Of a stretch of 48,021 nt of DNA, positions 37,001 through 44,890 are shown in pieces (within the stretch, counting starts at the first letter, position 1; every line of letters begins with the position of its first letter). This DNA comes from Peterkaempfera griseoplana (GTDB taxonomy: Bacteria > Actinomycetota > Actinomycetes > Streptomycetales > Streptomycetaceae). The stretch covers positions 1-48,021 of the forward strand of contig NZ_LIQR01000052.1 in NCBI RefSeq assembly GCF_001418575.1. The letters are read 5' to 3'. The translations under genes were made by a program, and so were the position numbers. Under the pieces are notes generated by a model. The model ran no database searches and was not told the DNA's origin. It saw only the letters and a program-made list of their open reading frames with translations.

Positions 37001-40000
37001 TCAGCACGGACGGCCCGGTGGTCGACACCACCGGCAGCTTCTCCGTGTCCGCCTGGGTCAAGGTCAGCGCAGCCGCCAAGAACTACACGGCCGTCGCTCA
37101 GGACGCCAACTGGCACTCCGGTTTCTACCTCGGGTACGAGCACTCGACCAACAAGTGGGCGATCCGCAGCCCTGACAAGGACTACTCCGGAGGTTCGGCA
37201 AGCGCACAGGGTGTGTACTCGACCGCAACGGCGGTCCAGAACCAGTGGACGCATCTGACCGCGGTCTTCGACCAGCAGGCAGGCACCATTGCGCTGTATG
37301 TGAACGGCGCCCTGCAGGGCACCACGCCGCGCACCTACACCATCGGTTCGCACGGACCGCTGCAGATCGGCCGGGCCCTGTACGCGGGTGCATACACGGA
37401 CTACTTCCCCGGCGGCATCTCGGACGTCCAGGTCTACTCCAGTGCGCTGAGCGCCTCGCAGGTGTCGAGCGTGTACGCGGGTACGCAGCCGGTTGCGGGC
37501 AGCACCGTGCACACCACTCGCCAGCACCTGGACCAGCGGGGTCTGGCGACCTGGTCCGCGGACGAGAACGGCAACATCACCTCGTACGGCTACGACGAGG
37601 CCGGCCAGCTCGCGGTGGTGACCGCGCCGACGGTGAACGCCGAGACGGTCGACCCGAGTACGGGCACATCGTCGGTGGCGGCGGCCCACCCGGTGTCGTA
37701 CACCGGGTACAACACCTTCGGCGAGGTGGCGGAGAGCAAGGACCCGAACGGGAACGTGACCACCAGCGCATACGACCCGCTGGGGCAGCAGACCTCGACG
37801 ACGCTGCCGTCGTACACGCCGCCGGGCTCGTCGGTGCCGATCACCCCGGTGACCTCCACCGAGTACAACAGCGCCGGTCAGATCACCGCTGAGATCGACG
37901 CGTTGAACAACCGGACGACCTACGTCTACGACCAGCTGGGCGACCAGGTGGATGTGACGGAACCGGGCGGCCGCACCACGCACACGACGTTCGACACCAA
38001 CGGGGACCAGCTGTCGGCGACGGACCCGACGGGCGCGACCACCCAGGCGACCTACGACTACCTGGGCCACCAGCTCACCTCGACACAGGTGGAGCGCAAG
38101 CCGTCGCAGGCCGCGTACACCACGGTCAACCACTACGACGCGTCGGGCGGCTGGCTGTCGTCCAGCGTCTCCCCGACCGGTGTCACCACCTCGATCCAGT
38201 ACGACGCGGCCGGCGAGCAGACCACGGTGGTCGACGGCGCCGGCAACCCCACCACGTACACCTACGACCTGGACGGCCGCCAGACCAAGGTCACCAACCC
38301 GGACCAGACCGCGTCCACGGCCACCTACGACGCCTTCGGCAACCAGACCGGCACCGCGGACCTGGACGCCACGGGCATGGTGCGGCGCACCACCTCGTCG
38401 CAGTACGACGCGGCCGGGAACCTGGTCTCCGCCACGGACGGCAACGGGCACACCACCACCTTCACGGTGGATCCGACCGGCCTGGTGACCAAGGAGGTCC
38501 AGCCGGTCTCCGCCTCGGAGTCGATCACCACATCCTTCGGGTACGACATGGCGGGCAACCGCACCCGGTTCACCGACGGCCGCGGGTTCGACGCCTCCGG
38601 CGCCCCGGTGGCGGGCCATGACTTCCTCACCACGTACAACCCCTGGAACCTGCCGGAACGGCAGATCGAGCCGTCCACCCCGGCCTACCCGGCCGTGGCC
38701 GACCGCACCTTCACCGCGGTCTACGACGCGAACGGGCAGGTCGCGCAGCAGCTCTCCCCCGGCGGCGTCCAGATCACCAACAGCTACGACGAGGTCGGCG
38801 ACCTCACCAAGCAGACCGGCACCGGGGCCGAGGTCGCCACCGCCGACCACAGCTTCGGGTACGACGCCGCCGGACGTATGACGTCGGCCGCGGCACCGGG
38901 CGCGGACGACACCTTCAGCTACGACGACCGCGGCAACCTGCTGTCAGCGGGCGGACCCTCGGGCAGCTCCTCCTTCGCCTACACCGGGGACGGCCAGATG
39001 TCCTCGCGTACGGACGCGGCGGGCACCTCGAGCTACGGCTACGACACCGCGGGCCGCCTGAAGACGATCAACGACGCGGCGAGTGGCTCCGCCGCGACGG
39101 TCAGCTACAACACCATGTCGCTGCCGACCCAGATCAGCTACGGCGCGGGCAAGGCGACCCGCACGCTGGGCTACGACTCGTTGCACCGCCTGACCAGCGA
39201 CGTCCTGGCCAATCCCAGCGGGTCCACCGAGGCCTCCATCGCCTACGGCTACGACCTGAACGACAACGAGACCTCCAAGACCACCACCGGAGTGGCCGGC
39301 GCAAGCGCCAACACCTACACCTACGACTGGGCCGACCGCCTCACCTCGTGGAACAACGGCACCACCGCCGTGGCCTACAGCTATGACGCCTCCGGCAACC
39401 GGACCCGGGTCGGCGGCGACACCTACACCTACGACGCGCGCAACGAACTGACCTCGGACGGGCACAGCACCTACGCCTACACCGCCCGCGGCACCCTGCG
39501 CTCCACCACCGACGAGCTCGGCAAGAACACCGCGACCGCGGCCGACGCCTTCAACCGGGTGATCAACGCCGGCGGGCAGACCTACACCTACGACGGTCTG
39601 GACCGTGTGGTCACCGCGGGGGACGGCGTCAGCAACCAGACCTTCGCCTACACGGGCACCGGTAACGACCTGGCCTCCGACGGCCAGAACAGCTACGGCC
39701 GCGACCCGAGCGGCGCACTGGTCGGCATCAACGCCGGCGGCACCAAGGTGCTCGCCATGACCGACCTGCACGACGACGTCGTCGGGCAGTTCACCGACGG
39801 CGGCAGCGCGCTCACCGGGTCCACGACCTACGATCCCTTCGGCAAGATCACCGCGACCAGCGGCATGCTCGGCCAGCTGGGCTACCAGTCCGAGTGGACC
39901 GACCCGAACACCAGCCAGGTCGACATGGCCGCCCGCTGGTACAACCCCAACACCGGCCAGTTCAACAGCCGCGACACCGTCGGGCTGAACCCCGTACCGG

Positions 40001-41892
40001 ACTCCGTCAACGCCGACCGCTTCGCCTACGCCAACGACAACCCGCTCACCGTCACCGACCCCACCGGCCACTGGGGCTGGTCCAGCTTCACCCACGCCGT
40101 CTCCTCGGCATGGCACGCGACCACCAGCGCGGTGTCCTCGGCCTGGAACTACACCAGCAGCTACGCGTCGTCGTCCTGGTACGACTCGATGAGCTACATG
40201 CGGTCGGCCTACCACGCCGCCGCAACGGTGGCCAAGAAGGTCGTCCACACGGTCAAGCACTACGCGAAGAAGGTGGTCCACAGGATCAACGACGCGCGGC
40301 GGTACGTCGTCCACTACGTCAAACACGTCTACCACCGCGTGCGCCACTACGTGCACCACGCCATCAAGAAGGCAAAACACTTCGTCCACTCAGCAGTCAA
40401 GGCCGTCAAGCACGCCGCCAAGGCCATCGGCAGAACCGTGAAGAAGGCTGCCAAGGCAGCAGCCAAGTTCGTCAAGAAACACGCGGCCACCATCGCCTCC
40501 GTGGCCACCGGAGTCGCCGTCTTCGCCGGCTGCGCGGCCACAGCCGGAGTCGCCACCTTCGGCGTCGGCATGGTCGGCTGCGCCGCACTCGCGGGCGCCG
40601 CAAGCAACGCGGTCGGCTACGCCATGGCGAACAAGGGCCACATCACCGCCGGAGGCCTCCTCGCCAGCGCCGCAATCGGCGCCGTCTCGGGAGCGGTCGG
40701 CGCTGCCGCCGGCGGGGCACTCGGCGAGGTCGTCACCCCCATGGTCAGCGAGGCCGTCAGTGGTCTGAGCGCAACCGCTGGACGGGTGGTCGGCGGCGCC
40801 GTAACCGGAGCCGTCTCCGGCGCAGCCGGCGGCGCCGCCAGCGGTGCGGCGGATTACGCGGGGGGCTGTGCAACCGGTGGCGACTGCAGCCTCGGAGGCG
40901 CTGTCCACGCGGTGGCATCCGGGGCTGAGAGCGGCGCCGTCGCGGGAGGCGTCCTCGGTGCCGCGGGGGGCCTGAAGAAGGGCGCAGGCTGCGGAGGCCC
41001 GCACAGCTTCACCGCCACCACCGGCGTCCTCCTTGCCGCCGGCCTCTCCAAGCCCATCAGCCAGGTCAAGGTCGGTGACCTGGTTCTGACCGCCGCACCG
41101 GGCGACAAGAAGAAGGAGCGACACCGCGTCGACCGCGTCATCGTGACGAAGACCGACCACGACTTCGTCGACGTCACCGTCGCCACCAAGACCGGATCGC
41201 AGACGATCCACACCACCAAGCACCACCAGTTCTACGACGCCACCACCAACTCCTGGACCCAGGCCGCCAACCTCAAGGCCCACGACAAGCTCCAGAACGC
41301 CTCCGGCGGCACCACCGAGATCGTCAGCACCCGCATCTACACCGCCACCCAGACCACCTACGACCTCACCATCAACGGCCTCCACACGTACTATGTGGAG
41401 GCAGGCAGCACCCCGGTGCTGGTGCACAACTGTGGTGGTGGGGATCCTGATCACGCGGACAATTGCCTTTGCGGGACGAACGGGCCAACTCGTTTGGCGG
41501 TCACGCCTGGGGAGGTCGGTTCCTTCAAGGATCTCAACAGTCGGTCCAGGGTCGGCGACGGCCTGACTCCGGATCACATTCCGCAGGCCGCTTCGAACCG
41601 CTTGCCGAATCGCGGTGATTACGCATCAGTGATGCTGACGGACGCGGAACATGCCCTCACGCGGGACTTCAAGGGCGCAGGAATTCGAACTAAGCGTGTT
41701 GATGCGCCACTCACGTTCCGGCAGGTGGTAGCGGCCAAATTGTGGAATTACCGGTCCATCGGCCAGCAGTTGTACAATGATCCCTCCTACTTCAACGAGC
41801 AGATAACCGGTGTCCTTAATTTCTACAGGACCAACTATCCCGGCCTGCTCGACCGGCCGGCTCCGGGTGCGACTGGTGAATGGGGAAGGTAG
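31018..41892 (+). CDS. RHS/YD-repeat polymorphic toxin with LamG domains, Hint and C-terminal toxin
   Basis: A 3624-residue exported protein. Rough order: basic signal region (1-45); DNRLRE-like domain (367-551); fibronectin-like (555-658); DUF6531-type start of the RHS shell (from 673); LamG (901-1125); LamG (1187-1412); YD repeats (1425-1941; many YGYDxxGN units); LamG (1945-2155); YD repeats (2161-3010) ending in the RHS core WYNPNTGQFNSRDTVGL and DPTGHWG; a Lys/His-rich stretch (3021-3161); an Ala/Gly-rich hydrophobic stretch (3158-3321); Hint domain from C3325 to VHNC at 3470-3472; and a toxin of about 150 residues with GDGLTPDHIPQAASN. RHS shells enclose the toxin, and Hint cuts it free. 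The toxin resembles DHIP-motif nuclease-type modules, but activity is uncertain. An immunity gene follows at 41938. Confidence 0.92.
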   Translation: MSSRRARRTVAPSRLFPRRWVARAVALAVGFLLAFMPTAEEAMAQGATLPPLSLPSMSGLLAWLHSSPLHLPRQTGGSASGLAHTASTASTRAEGGRGRKPGKGKGQLPAYKRHVRSGGTFTTGPAVVRGHDGFKASTSKRVASQSSATEDVFRNADGTTTRRLYTSRHNFRAADGSWMPIDTSMVKAPSGRLTERANDLAVDFAARAGDAALASIGLDASHQLSYSLDGAADVPATVDADGTVTYAGALPGTDLELVPLADGVKEKLLLNSADAPTSWSFTLKGKGLTPRLAGDGSVEFTDARGKVTERIPHAFMQDASVDPKSGEHATSHAVQYSLARKNGHWVLTMKAGASWVADSRRVWPITVDPTVTDGADTYAETGNSGDHSTEDVLKVGSYNSGTNSANSFLHFTNLDSTISGQNVTAASLHVFDIWASTCTAEPFYVSPVSAAWTASAVTSYPGPAWDDVLLGSVTTSPGAACTNSGGSRTTGVWMTVPLDDSWFDGVSLGTKNNYGLSLYSTTTDALHWKQFDSYNVASTSYRPYLDLTYVANTPPQIDTQNPPDNYNTSTLKPELIAYGSDADGFPGTALKYQFQVLNATTSAVVSDSGLISKGDWQVPSGKLTWANTYVWQVRAYDGKAYSPWEQSSLATTVPQPPVTSNLSQNTDGHDFDPSVGNYTTSDTDADVQTVGPSLSIDREYNSLDPRTDGAFGAGWSTVADMEAAEVKDSTGAVTSVNITYPDGSQVGFGRNADGSFAPPPGRFATLTATTSPAGYKLVDKDDTAYLFQQPITGRTGAYAVSGITDYAGRAETFTYTGGQLTKIVSAVSGRTLALTWSTPSGATAPHVATVATDPATTGDSSTVETWQYAYTGDSLTKVCPPADATHCTTYVYQAGSHYRTTVLDADPLAYWRLGEASGTAAGDAVDVNEGKLNGTYHNVTLGSAGPLAGSKAATFNGTSSYVSIPSSAGATPSYVTASLWFKTTQAGGVLFYYGDKPLTDSDPVAHTKYNTPALYIGSNGKLHGCFAMAGGCYTPIQSSGTVTNGAWHQAVLTGAGNTQSMYLDGALVGSMSGEILDWNQPYVTFGAGVDTHGWPDMPADTLGHFNGQIAEASLFTQPLPLSVINQQYKAATTGAQLLKTITLPSGKTENSVTYNAVDDTISQETDNNGGVWKLQPPTVTGSSQVYHSAVMGAGPAGYWRLADTAAAQAVNEVHTGYGTYNNVTLGAAGPFGAGDATAATFNGTSSYVEVPSSLMHATADRTVELWFKTASPGVLIGDQGSPIAGTTTSSGGWTPVLYVGSDGKLHGHFYSVSGSGSTAFSSTAAVNNNVWHHAVLSVTGTTQTMYVDGVQQAAFTGAPNDQSNVHTYIGAGFAKGWYDTPGDVSWFNGSIAEAAFFHQGLTAAQVAQQWTAYKSSSGIAPVRTVKLQVPTQDGSTKYVTYGYDVQNGDRVLSSTDALGNRTTYGYDTSGFLYTVTDPDGNTTTTGHDVRGNVVSKTTCQNQAANACSTEYYTYYPDDTTAQPTPDPRNDLLLTERDGRSSGPTDNHYLTTYSYDAYGNQTGVTTPPVPGFPNGRTTSTTYTTATTPAADSGYAPAYLLASTVTPGGARQTYTYNHNGDLAQQVDPSGGTAKLTYDNIGRLLTRTAISDSYPAGLVTSYTYDKDDQVTSETDPPVTDRITGAVHTQQTVTARDVDGNPTSETISDLTGGDGKRRTEWTYDTANRVATESQVAAFNADGSDKTLQTTTYGYDVYGNTVKEVDPAGGETDYTFDADSRQLTTTQPGFTGDPDNPSAARTLTLDSRSYDPAGRVASVTDSMGWTTSSTYTDNGLLATVTRTDAVTDPQHPKSFVQQVNTYDAAGNMVQQVTNDGATTTDFTVDAASRTTSTTLDPAGLARTTTVSYDPDDHVVTSTRTGASGAPETTTSTYDALGNPTSSTVHDTTTAPVGRWKLNETSGTTAADSSGSTRTGALQGGATWSTENGGSAVFNGTDAAVSTDGPVVDTTGSFSVSAWVKVSAAAKNYTAVAQDANWHSGFYLGYEHSTNKWAIRSPDKDYSGGSASAQGVYSTATAVQNQWTHLTAVFDQQAGTIALYVNGALQGTTPRTYTIGSHGPLQIGRALYAGAYTDYFPGGISDVQVYSSALSASQVSSVYAGTQPVAGSTVHTTRQHLDQRGLATWSADENGNITSYGYDEAGQLAVVTAPTVNAETVDPSTGTSSVAAAHPVSYTGYNTFGEVAESKDPNGNVTTSAYDPLGQQTSTTLPSYTPPGSSVPITPVTSTEYNSAGQITAEIDALNNRTTYVYDQLGDQVDVTEPGGRTTHTTFDTNGDQLSATDPTGATTQATYDYLGHQLTSTQVERKPSQAAYTTVNHYDASGGWLSSSVSPTGVTTSIQYDAAGEQTTVVDGAGNPTTYTYDLDGRQTKVTNPDQTASTATYDAFGNQTGTADLDATGMVRRTTSSQYDAAGNLVSATDGNGHTTTFTVDPTGLVTKEVQPVSASESITTSFGYDMAGNRTRFTDGRGFDASGAPVAGHDFLTTYNPWNLPERQIEPSTPAYPAVADRTFTAVYDANGQVAQQLSPGGVQITNSYDEVGDLTKQTGTGAEVATADHSFGYDAAGRMTSAAAPGADDTFSYDDRGNLLSAGGPSGSSSFAYTGDGQMSSRTDAAGTSSYGYDTAGRLKTINDAASGSAATVSYNTMSLPTQISYGAGKATRTLGYDSLHRLTSDVLANPSGSTEASIAYGYDLNDNETSKTTTGVAGASANTYTYDWADRLTSWNNGTTAVAYSYDASGNRTRVGGDTYTYDARNELTSDGHSTYAYTARGTLRSTTDELGKNTATAADAFNRVINAGGQTYTYDGLDRVVTAGDGVSNQTFAYTGTGNDLASDGQNSYGRDPSGALVGINAGGTKVLAMTDLHDDVVGQFTDGGSALTGSTTYDPFGKITATSGMLGQLGYQSEWTDPNTSQVDMAARWYNPNTGQFNSRDTVGLNPVPDSVNADRFAYANDNPLTVTDPTGHWGWSSFTHAVSSAWHATTSAVSSAWNYTSSYASSSWYDSMSYMRSAYHAAATVAKKVVHTVKHYAKKVVHRINDARRYVVHYVKHVYHRVRHYVHHAIKKAKHFVHSAVKAVKHAAKAIGRTVKKAAKAAAKFVKKHAATIASVATGVAVFAGCAATAGVATFGVGMVGCAALAGAASNAVGYAMANKGHITAGGLLASAAIGAVSGAVGAAAGGALGEVVTPMVSEAVSGLSATAGRVVGGAVTGAVSGAAGGAASGAADYAGGCATGGDCSLGGAVHAVASGAESGAVAGGVLGAAGGLKKGAGCGGPHSFTATTGVLLAAGLSKPISQVKVGDLVLTAAPGDKKKERHRVDRVIVTKTDHDFVDVTVATKTGSQTIHTTKHHQFYDATTNSWTQAANLKAHDKLQNASGGTTEIVSTRIYTATQTTYDLTINGLHTYYVEAGSTPVLVHNCGGGDPDHADNCLCGTNGPTRLAVTPGEVGSFKDLNSRSRVGDGLTPDHIPQAASNRLPNRGDYASVMLTDAEHALTRDFKGAGIRTKRVDAPLTFRQVVAAKLWNYRSIGQQLYNDPSYFNEQITGVLNFYRTNYPGLLDRPAPGATGEWGR
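40990..41433 (+). other. Hint autoprocessing domain within the RHS toxin
   Basis: It begins at CGGPHSFTATTGVLLA, has the B-block HTTKHHQFYD, and ends in TPVLVHNC. The starting Cys, block-B His and terminal His-Asn-Cys are all present, so self-cleavage just before C3472 is expected. Confidence 0.8.
41431..41889 (+). other. C-terminal toxin module of the RHS protein
   Basis: About 153 residues after the Hint domain. Core motifs are GDGLTPDHIPQ and MLTDAEHALTRDFKG, with a helical end ending in Tyr/Phe-rich strands. Codons such as TTG, AAT, CGT and ACT appear here and are rare in the rest of the gene, and a 60-base stretch near 41761 is only about half G+C, suggesting module exchange. Confidence 0.65.
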
Positions 41893-41937
41893 TAGAATCC
41901 GTTTCGGTTTTTATCCCAATGGCAGGAGGGAAGTGTC

Positions 41938-42225
41938 GTGATCCGTCCGGAGGTCGCTGAATTCATTGCTCTGGGCAAACTCCCGTCCGAGGACGGTGAG
42001 CCGGACGAAGCCCTTGAAGCTGCCGTCGAACGTGCCGGAGATCTCCTGGATCGCATTGCACGCCCTGTGACCGACGAGGAGGCTCACGCTCTGGCCGACT
42101 GCTTCGGCAAGGACGAGTGCTTCGGTGTGGGCTGGGTTCTCCTGCATCTCATCGAGACGGCTCCTCATGCGCGTGAAGACCAGCCTGAAGCCGCGCGACG
42201 ATGGCGCACCGGTCTGACGACCTAG
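41938..42225 (+). CDS. Putative immunity protein for the RHS toxin
   Basis: A 95-residue acidic, helical protein (EDGEPDEALEAAVERAGDLLD; PVTDEEAHALADCFGKDECFG). It starts at GTG with a strong AGGAGGGAAG, 45 bases after the toxin stop, the usual place of an immunity gene in RHS toxin loci. No named immunity family is recognised. Its acid character suits binding to a basic toxin. The function is inferred from position and size. Confidence 0.7.
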   Translation: MIRPEVAEFIALGKLPSEDGEPDEALEAAVERAGDLLDRIARPVTDEEAHALADCFGKDECFGVGWVLLHLIETAPHAREDQPEAARRWRTGLTT

Positions 42226-42557
42226 CCGACCTGACATGGCAGCGACGCTGTGCGCCTCCCAGACATCGGGAGGTGCACAGCGCGGTCGAGGACGGTCGCG
42301 GTCATGTGGTTCGCGAGTCGCGGCAGCCGAACCGATCGCGGGAGGGCATGCAGGGCCGGGTCAGGTCCGAGGCGCAGCAAGGTTCCGGCCGGGGGTTCAT
42401 GCGTTGGTCACGGCCCTACCGTCGCGCCGGGCCCGACGTGCCGCAGGGCGGCCGCCCACGAGTGGCCGGCCGCCCTGCGGTGTCTGCGTGTCGCCGTCCC
42501 AGCGGCGGCGCTGCCCCACGGGCGTCGAGCGCGGGCTCGGAGGGCGGGTGGCGGAGG
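42226..42557. other. Convergent intergenic region
   Basis: No gene supported in these 332 bases. It lies between the immunity gene (+) and the DUF1906 gene (-) and contains the hairpin at 42441-42480. Confidence 0.5.
42441..42480. terminator. Bidirectional terminator hairpin
   Basis: A perfect 14-base stem, CCGCAGGGCGGCCG (42441-42454) with its complement (42467-42480), and a 12-base loop. It lies between convergent genes and can stop both. Confidence 0.8.
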
Positions 42558-43997
42558 TCAGCCGACGACGGCGACCGGGGCGTCCCAGGCGTCCTCGTCG
42601 ATGTTCATGCTGACCCCGTTCCAGGTCTGGCCGGCTCCGCCCACGTACTGGTGGCCGCGGCGGTGGCCGGTCCACAGGGTGGGGGAGAGGTAGTTGCTGG
42701 TGGTGGTGTCGTCGGTGCCGTTCCACTCGGCGTACCACATCACGTCGGGCAGATCAGTGGTCGCCGGGGTGGCGCTCGCGGCCTTCGCCATGTCGGCGGC
42801 GCCGGAGCCGGCGCTGCTGTAGAACCCGGCCCAGTAGCCGTGCGCGTGCACGGTCTGGTTCCAGGCCCGGACGTAGGCGAGGACCGCCCGGCTGCAGGTG
42901 GCGTCGCGGTTGTCGTAGTTCTCGACGTCCACATAGAGCGGGCTGCCGGGGCGCAGGCCCAGGGCGGTGGCACTGGTCACGGCGTCCGCGCCGTCCGCTG
43001 CGCCCTGGGTCGTGGCGGCGGTCGCGGCGTAGCGGACCTTCTTGTTGGCGTTCGTGGTGCAGTAGGGCTGCGATCCGAAGTAGATCGGGATCAGCTTCCA
43101 CCCGGTCTGCGAGACGCTCCTGACCCAGTCGGGCGTGAGGTTGGGCTGTGCGCACCCGCGGTTGGCCCCGCCCATGTAGATGCCGACCGTCCGGTAGGGC
43201 GAGGTCCCCCACCAGGCGTTCATGGCGTCGGTGCCCGGCGCGGTGCAGGTCTCGAAGGCCTCGCCGGCGTACAGCGCCGGTGCGGTCAGCTGCACCTTGA
43301 CGGGGTGGGACGAGGAGATTCCGGTGGCGGACAGGGCGGTCGCCCCGACCACGGCGCGAAGGCTGGTGGTACCCCAGGAGGGCGCCGGCCAGCTGAAGGT
43401 GGTGCACAGGTTGCGGGCGGTGGAACCGCTGACGCAGGTCCTGGCCGCCGAGGCGGTGACGGACTTGGAGGTGACGGTCTTCCAGGTCGTCCCGCTCAAC
43501 TTCTGCAGATAGACCGTGCGCTTGCCGTCGAAGGTCGTCCCGGTGAAGGTGAGCGTGGCGCTGTGTCCCCAGGTCACGCCGCTGGGCACACGCAGAGCAG
43601 CGGAGGTGCTGTTGAGGTGCGTGGTGGCGGTCGCGGTCACGCCGGTACGGGACTTGTAGCTGCCCGCGGCGGGGACGTAGATGCGCAGCGTCAACTTGCC
43701 CGCATACGTGCTGGTCGTGCGGACGGAGAAGGTGTGCGTGGAGGTGGTGCGCCCGGCGGCGATGGTGTGCCATGCGCCGGAGTAGTACCGCTGGAAGTCC
43801 ACGGTCCGTCCGGCCGGGCCGGTGGCGGTTCCGGTGGCCTGGAGATAACCGCCCGCGTTGGTCTGGTAGTGCAGGTACCAGTGGGCGGTGGTGGTGTGGG
43901 TGGGCGTGGTCGCGGCCGCGGCCTCGGTGGCCACGGGTGCGCCGAGCGCCAGGAGCGCTGCGGCTGGCAGGACGGCTATTCGCCGTGCGATTGGCAT
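42558..43997 (-). CDS. Secreted DUF1906 (GH25-like glycoside hydrolase fold) protein
   Basis: A 479-residue exported protein. A signal peptide (about 1-28, ending in ATEAAAA) is followed by Ig-like or cell-surface beta repeats (about 35-240; RTVDFQRYYSGAWHTIAAG, KRTVYLQKLSGTTWKTVTS). The C-terminal DUF1906 domain (about 245-479) contains YRTVGIYMGGANRGC, GWKLIPIYFGSQ, PLYVDVENYDN and IDEDAWDA. The DVEN and DEDAWD Asp/Glu residues sit where GH25 lysozymes keep theirs. ATG 43997 has AGAGGA upstream; the frame stays open far upstream without a good site. It probably acts on peptidoglycan, but hydrolase activity is unproven for this family. Confidence 0.88.
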   Translation of the reverse strand: MPIARRIAVLPAAALLALGAPVATEAAAATTPTHTTTAHWYLHYQTNAGGYLQATGTATGPAGRTVDFQRYYSGAWHTIAAGRTTSTHTFSVRTTSTYAGKLTLRIYVPAAGSYKSRTGVTATATTHLNSTSAALRVPSGVTWGHSATLTFTGTTFDGKRTVYLQKLSGTTWKTVTSKSVTASAARTCVSGSTARNLCTTFSWPAPSWGTTSLRAVVGATALSATGISSSHPVKVQLTAPALYAGEAFETCTAPGTDAMNAWWGTSPYRTVGIYMGGANRGCAQPNLTPDWVRSVSQTGWKLIPIYFGSQPYCTTNANKKVRYAATAATTQGAADGADAVTSATALGLRPGSPLYVDVENYDNRDATCSRAVLAYVRAWNQTVHAHGYWAGFYSSAGSGAADMAKAASATPATTDLPDVMWYAEWNGTDDTTTSNYLSPTLWTGHRRGHQYVGGAGQTWNGVSMNIDEDAWDAPVAVVG

Positions 43998-44048
43998 CTG
44001 GTCCTCTCGCGGGTGGGCAGTGCGGTGCTCAGCACCGCCGGTGAGCGG

Positions 44049-44080
44049 GTGAGCGGATGTGCGGGTGAGCGGATGTGCGG
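44049..44080. repeat. Two tandem 16-base repeats upstream of the DUF1906 gene
   Basis: GTGAGCGGATGTGCGG at 44049-44064 and 44065-44080, with a partial copy at 44041-44048. Confidence 0.7.
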
Positions 44081-44228
44081 GGGGCGGCGCTGATCCCGGG
44101 GGCTGTATGCGGGATCCGGTCTCAGTGCGGCGCTGCGCGGCCGGGCTCTGCGGTGTTCGGAGTCCCGTTGCGGGAGGAGTCTGCCAGCCCCTCAGCGGCT
44201 CGGGTGGGCCGGGACGGATTTTCCTGGT

Positions 44229-44623
44229 GACCGGACGGTGAGCGGCGCCCTGCGGTTGCCATCTCCCGTACCGCACAGCGGACATGAAAGGGCGGAGGCG
44301 CTTCGGCATGGAGGTCCGCCGCTGTGTGCGGAACGGTCCGGAAGGGCACCGGGGACGCTTCTGCGAGTCCGGGTGCGGCGGTACGCCCCGCAGTCGCGGC
44401 GTTCCCGTGGCAGCGACCAGGCAATCGGGGAGCACGGTCGGCGCGGAGCCGGACCCGCATTCCCTGTCCGCTCCCTGATCCGCCGGTCCACGGCGCCGCC
44501 GTGCGGCCCGGCCGGTGGGCTGCGAACCTGCCGCTCGTAGCTCACCCATGGCCGGCGGAACGGCAGCTGTCGGCTCGACAGTTTTTCCGCCGCGCATCGG
44601 CTGCACTCGCTCACCGTCCGGTC
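44229..44623. repeat. 16-base inverted pair in the divergent region
   Basis: Arms at 44229-44244 and 44608-44623 are perfect complements, 363 bases apart. The arrangement gives each divergent gene the same element in the same orientation. Confidence 0.75.
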
Positions 44624-44890
44624 GTCCGGTGAAGGAATGGCTCTGATCCCCAGGGGGCCGCAACACCCGGTCACAGCCGGCGCGAGACCCTCACCCTGCG
44701 CACATCCCGGCACCGCCGGTTGCGCCCCTCAATTCCCCTGACAGAACTGGATGTCCGGCCGTCAGCTACGACCACTACAGTTCTCCACGGCGCGGCAGGC
44801 TTTCCCCTGTTGGCCTGTTTCTGTGGCGTCCTGGGCAGCTGCCAGGCTGCGCCGCCGTGCACCGTGTGCATCCCTGGGGGGAACTTCACC

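Larger units (their letters stand above)
43998..44890. promoter_or_regulatory. 893-base divergent non-coding region with paired elements
   Basis: Open frames here lack ribosome sites and good coding character. The same 16 bases, CGCTCACCGTCCGGTC, occur on the minus strand at 44229-44244 and on the plus strand at 44608-44623. Each faces the gene downstream of it, about 230 and 270 bases before its start codon. In the plus copy the following bases extend to a CACCG/CGGTG stem. A 16-base unit is repeated in tandem at 44049-44080. The region probably holds both promoters and long leaders. Confidence 0.45.

Noticed and set aside
33949-38850. 1633-codon minus-strand open frame opposite the RHS gene
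   Set aside because: Antisense shadow of repetitive YD-repeat coding sequence; no ribosome site or motif.
31018-41892. Hint domain read as a true splicing intein
   Set aside because: It lies between the RHS shell and a toxin near the C terminus and no extein function is restored by joining, so autocleavage in a polymorphic toxin is the better reading.
44229-44623. Terminal inverted repeats of a small mobile element
   Set aside because: The 16-base arms are 363 bases apart, but no transposase and no flanking target duplication is seen. Orientation relative to the two genes favours a shared leader element.
44192-44713. 173-codon minus-strand frame in the divergent region
   Set aside because: Cys/Arg/Pro-rich, no ribosome site, poor coding character, and it would overlap the paired 16-base elements.
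44100-44720. c-di-AMP (ydaO-type) riboswitch before the DUF1906 or Ig-like gene
   Set aside because: Parts such as GCTCACC...GAAGGA and ACCCGAGCC look suggestive, but the conserved elements do not occur together in the right order, so I do not call it.
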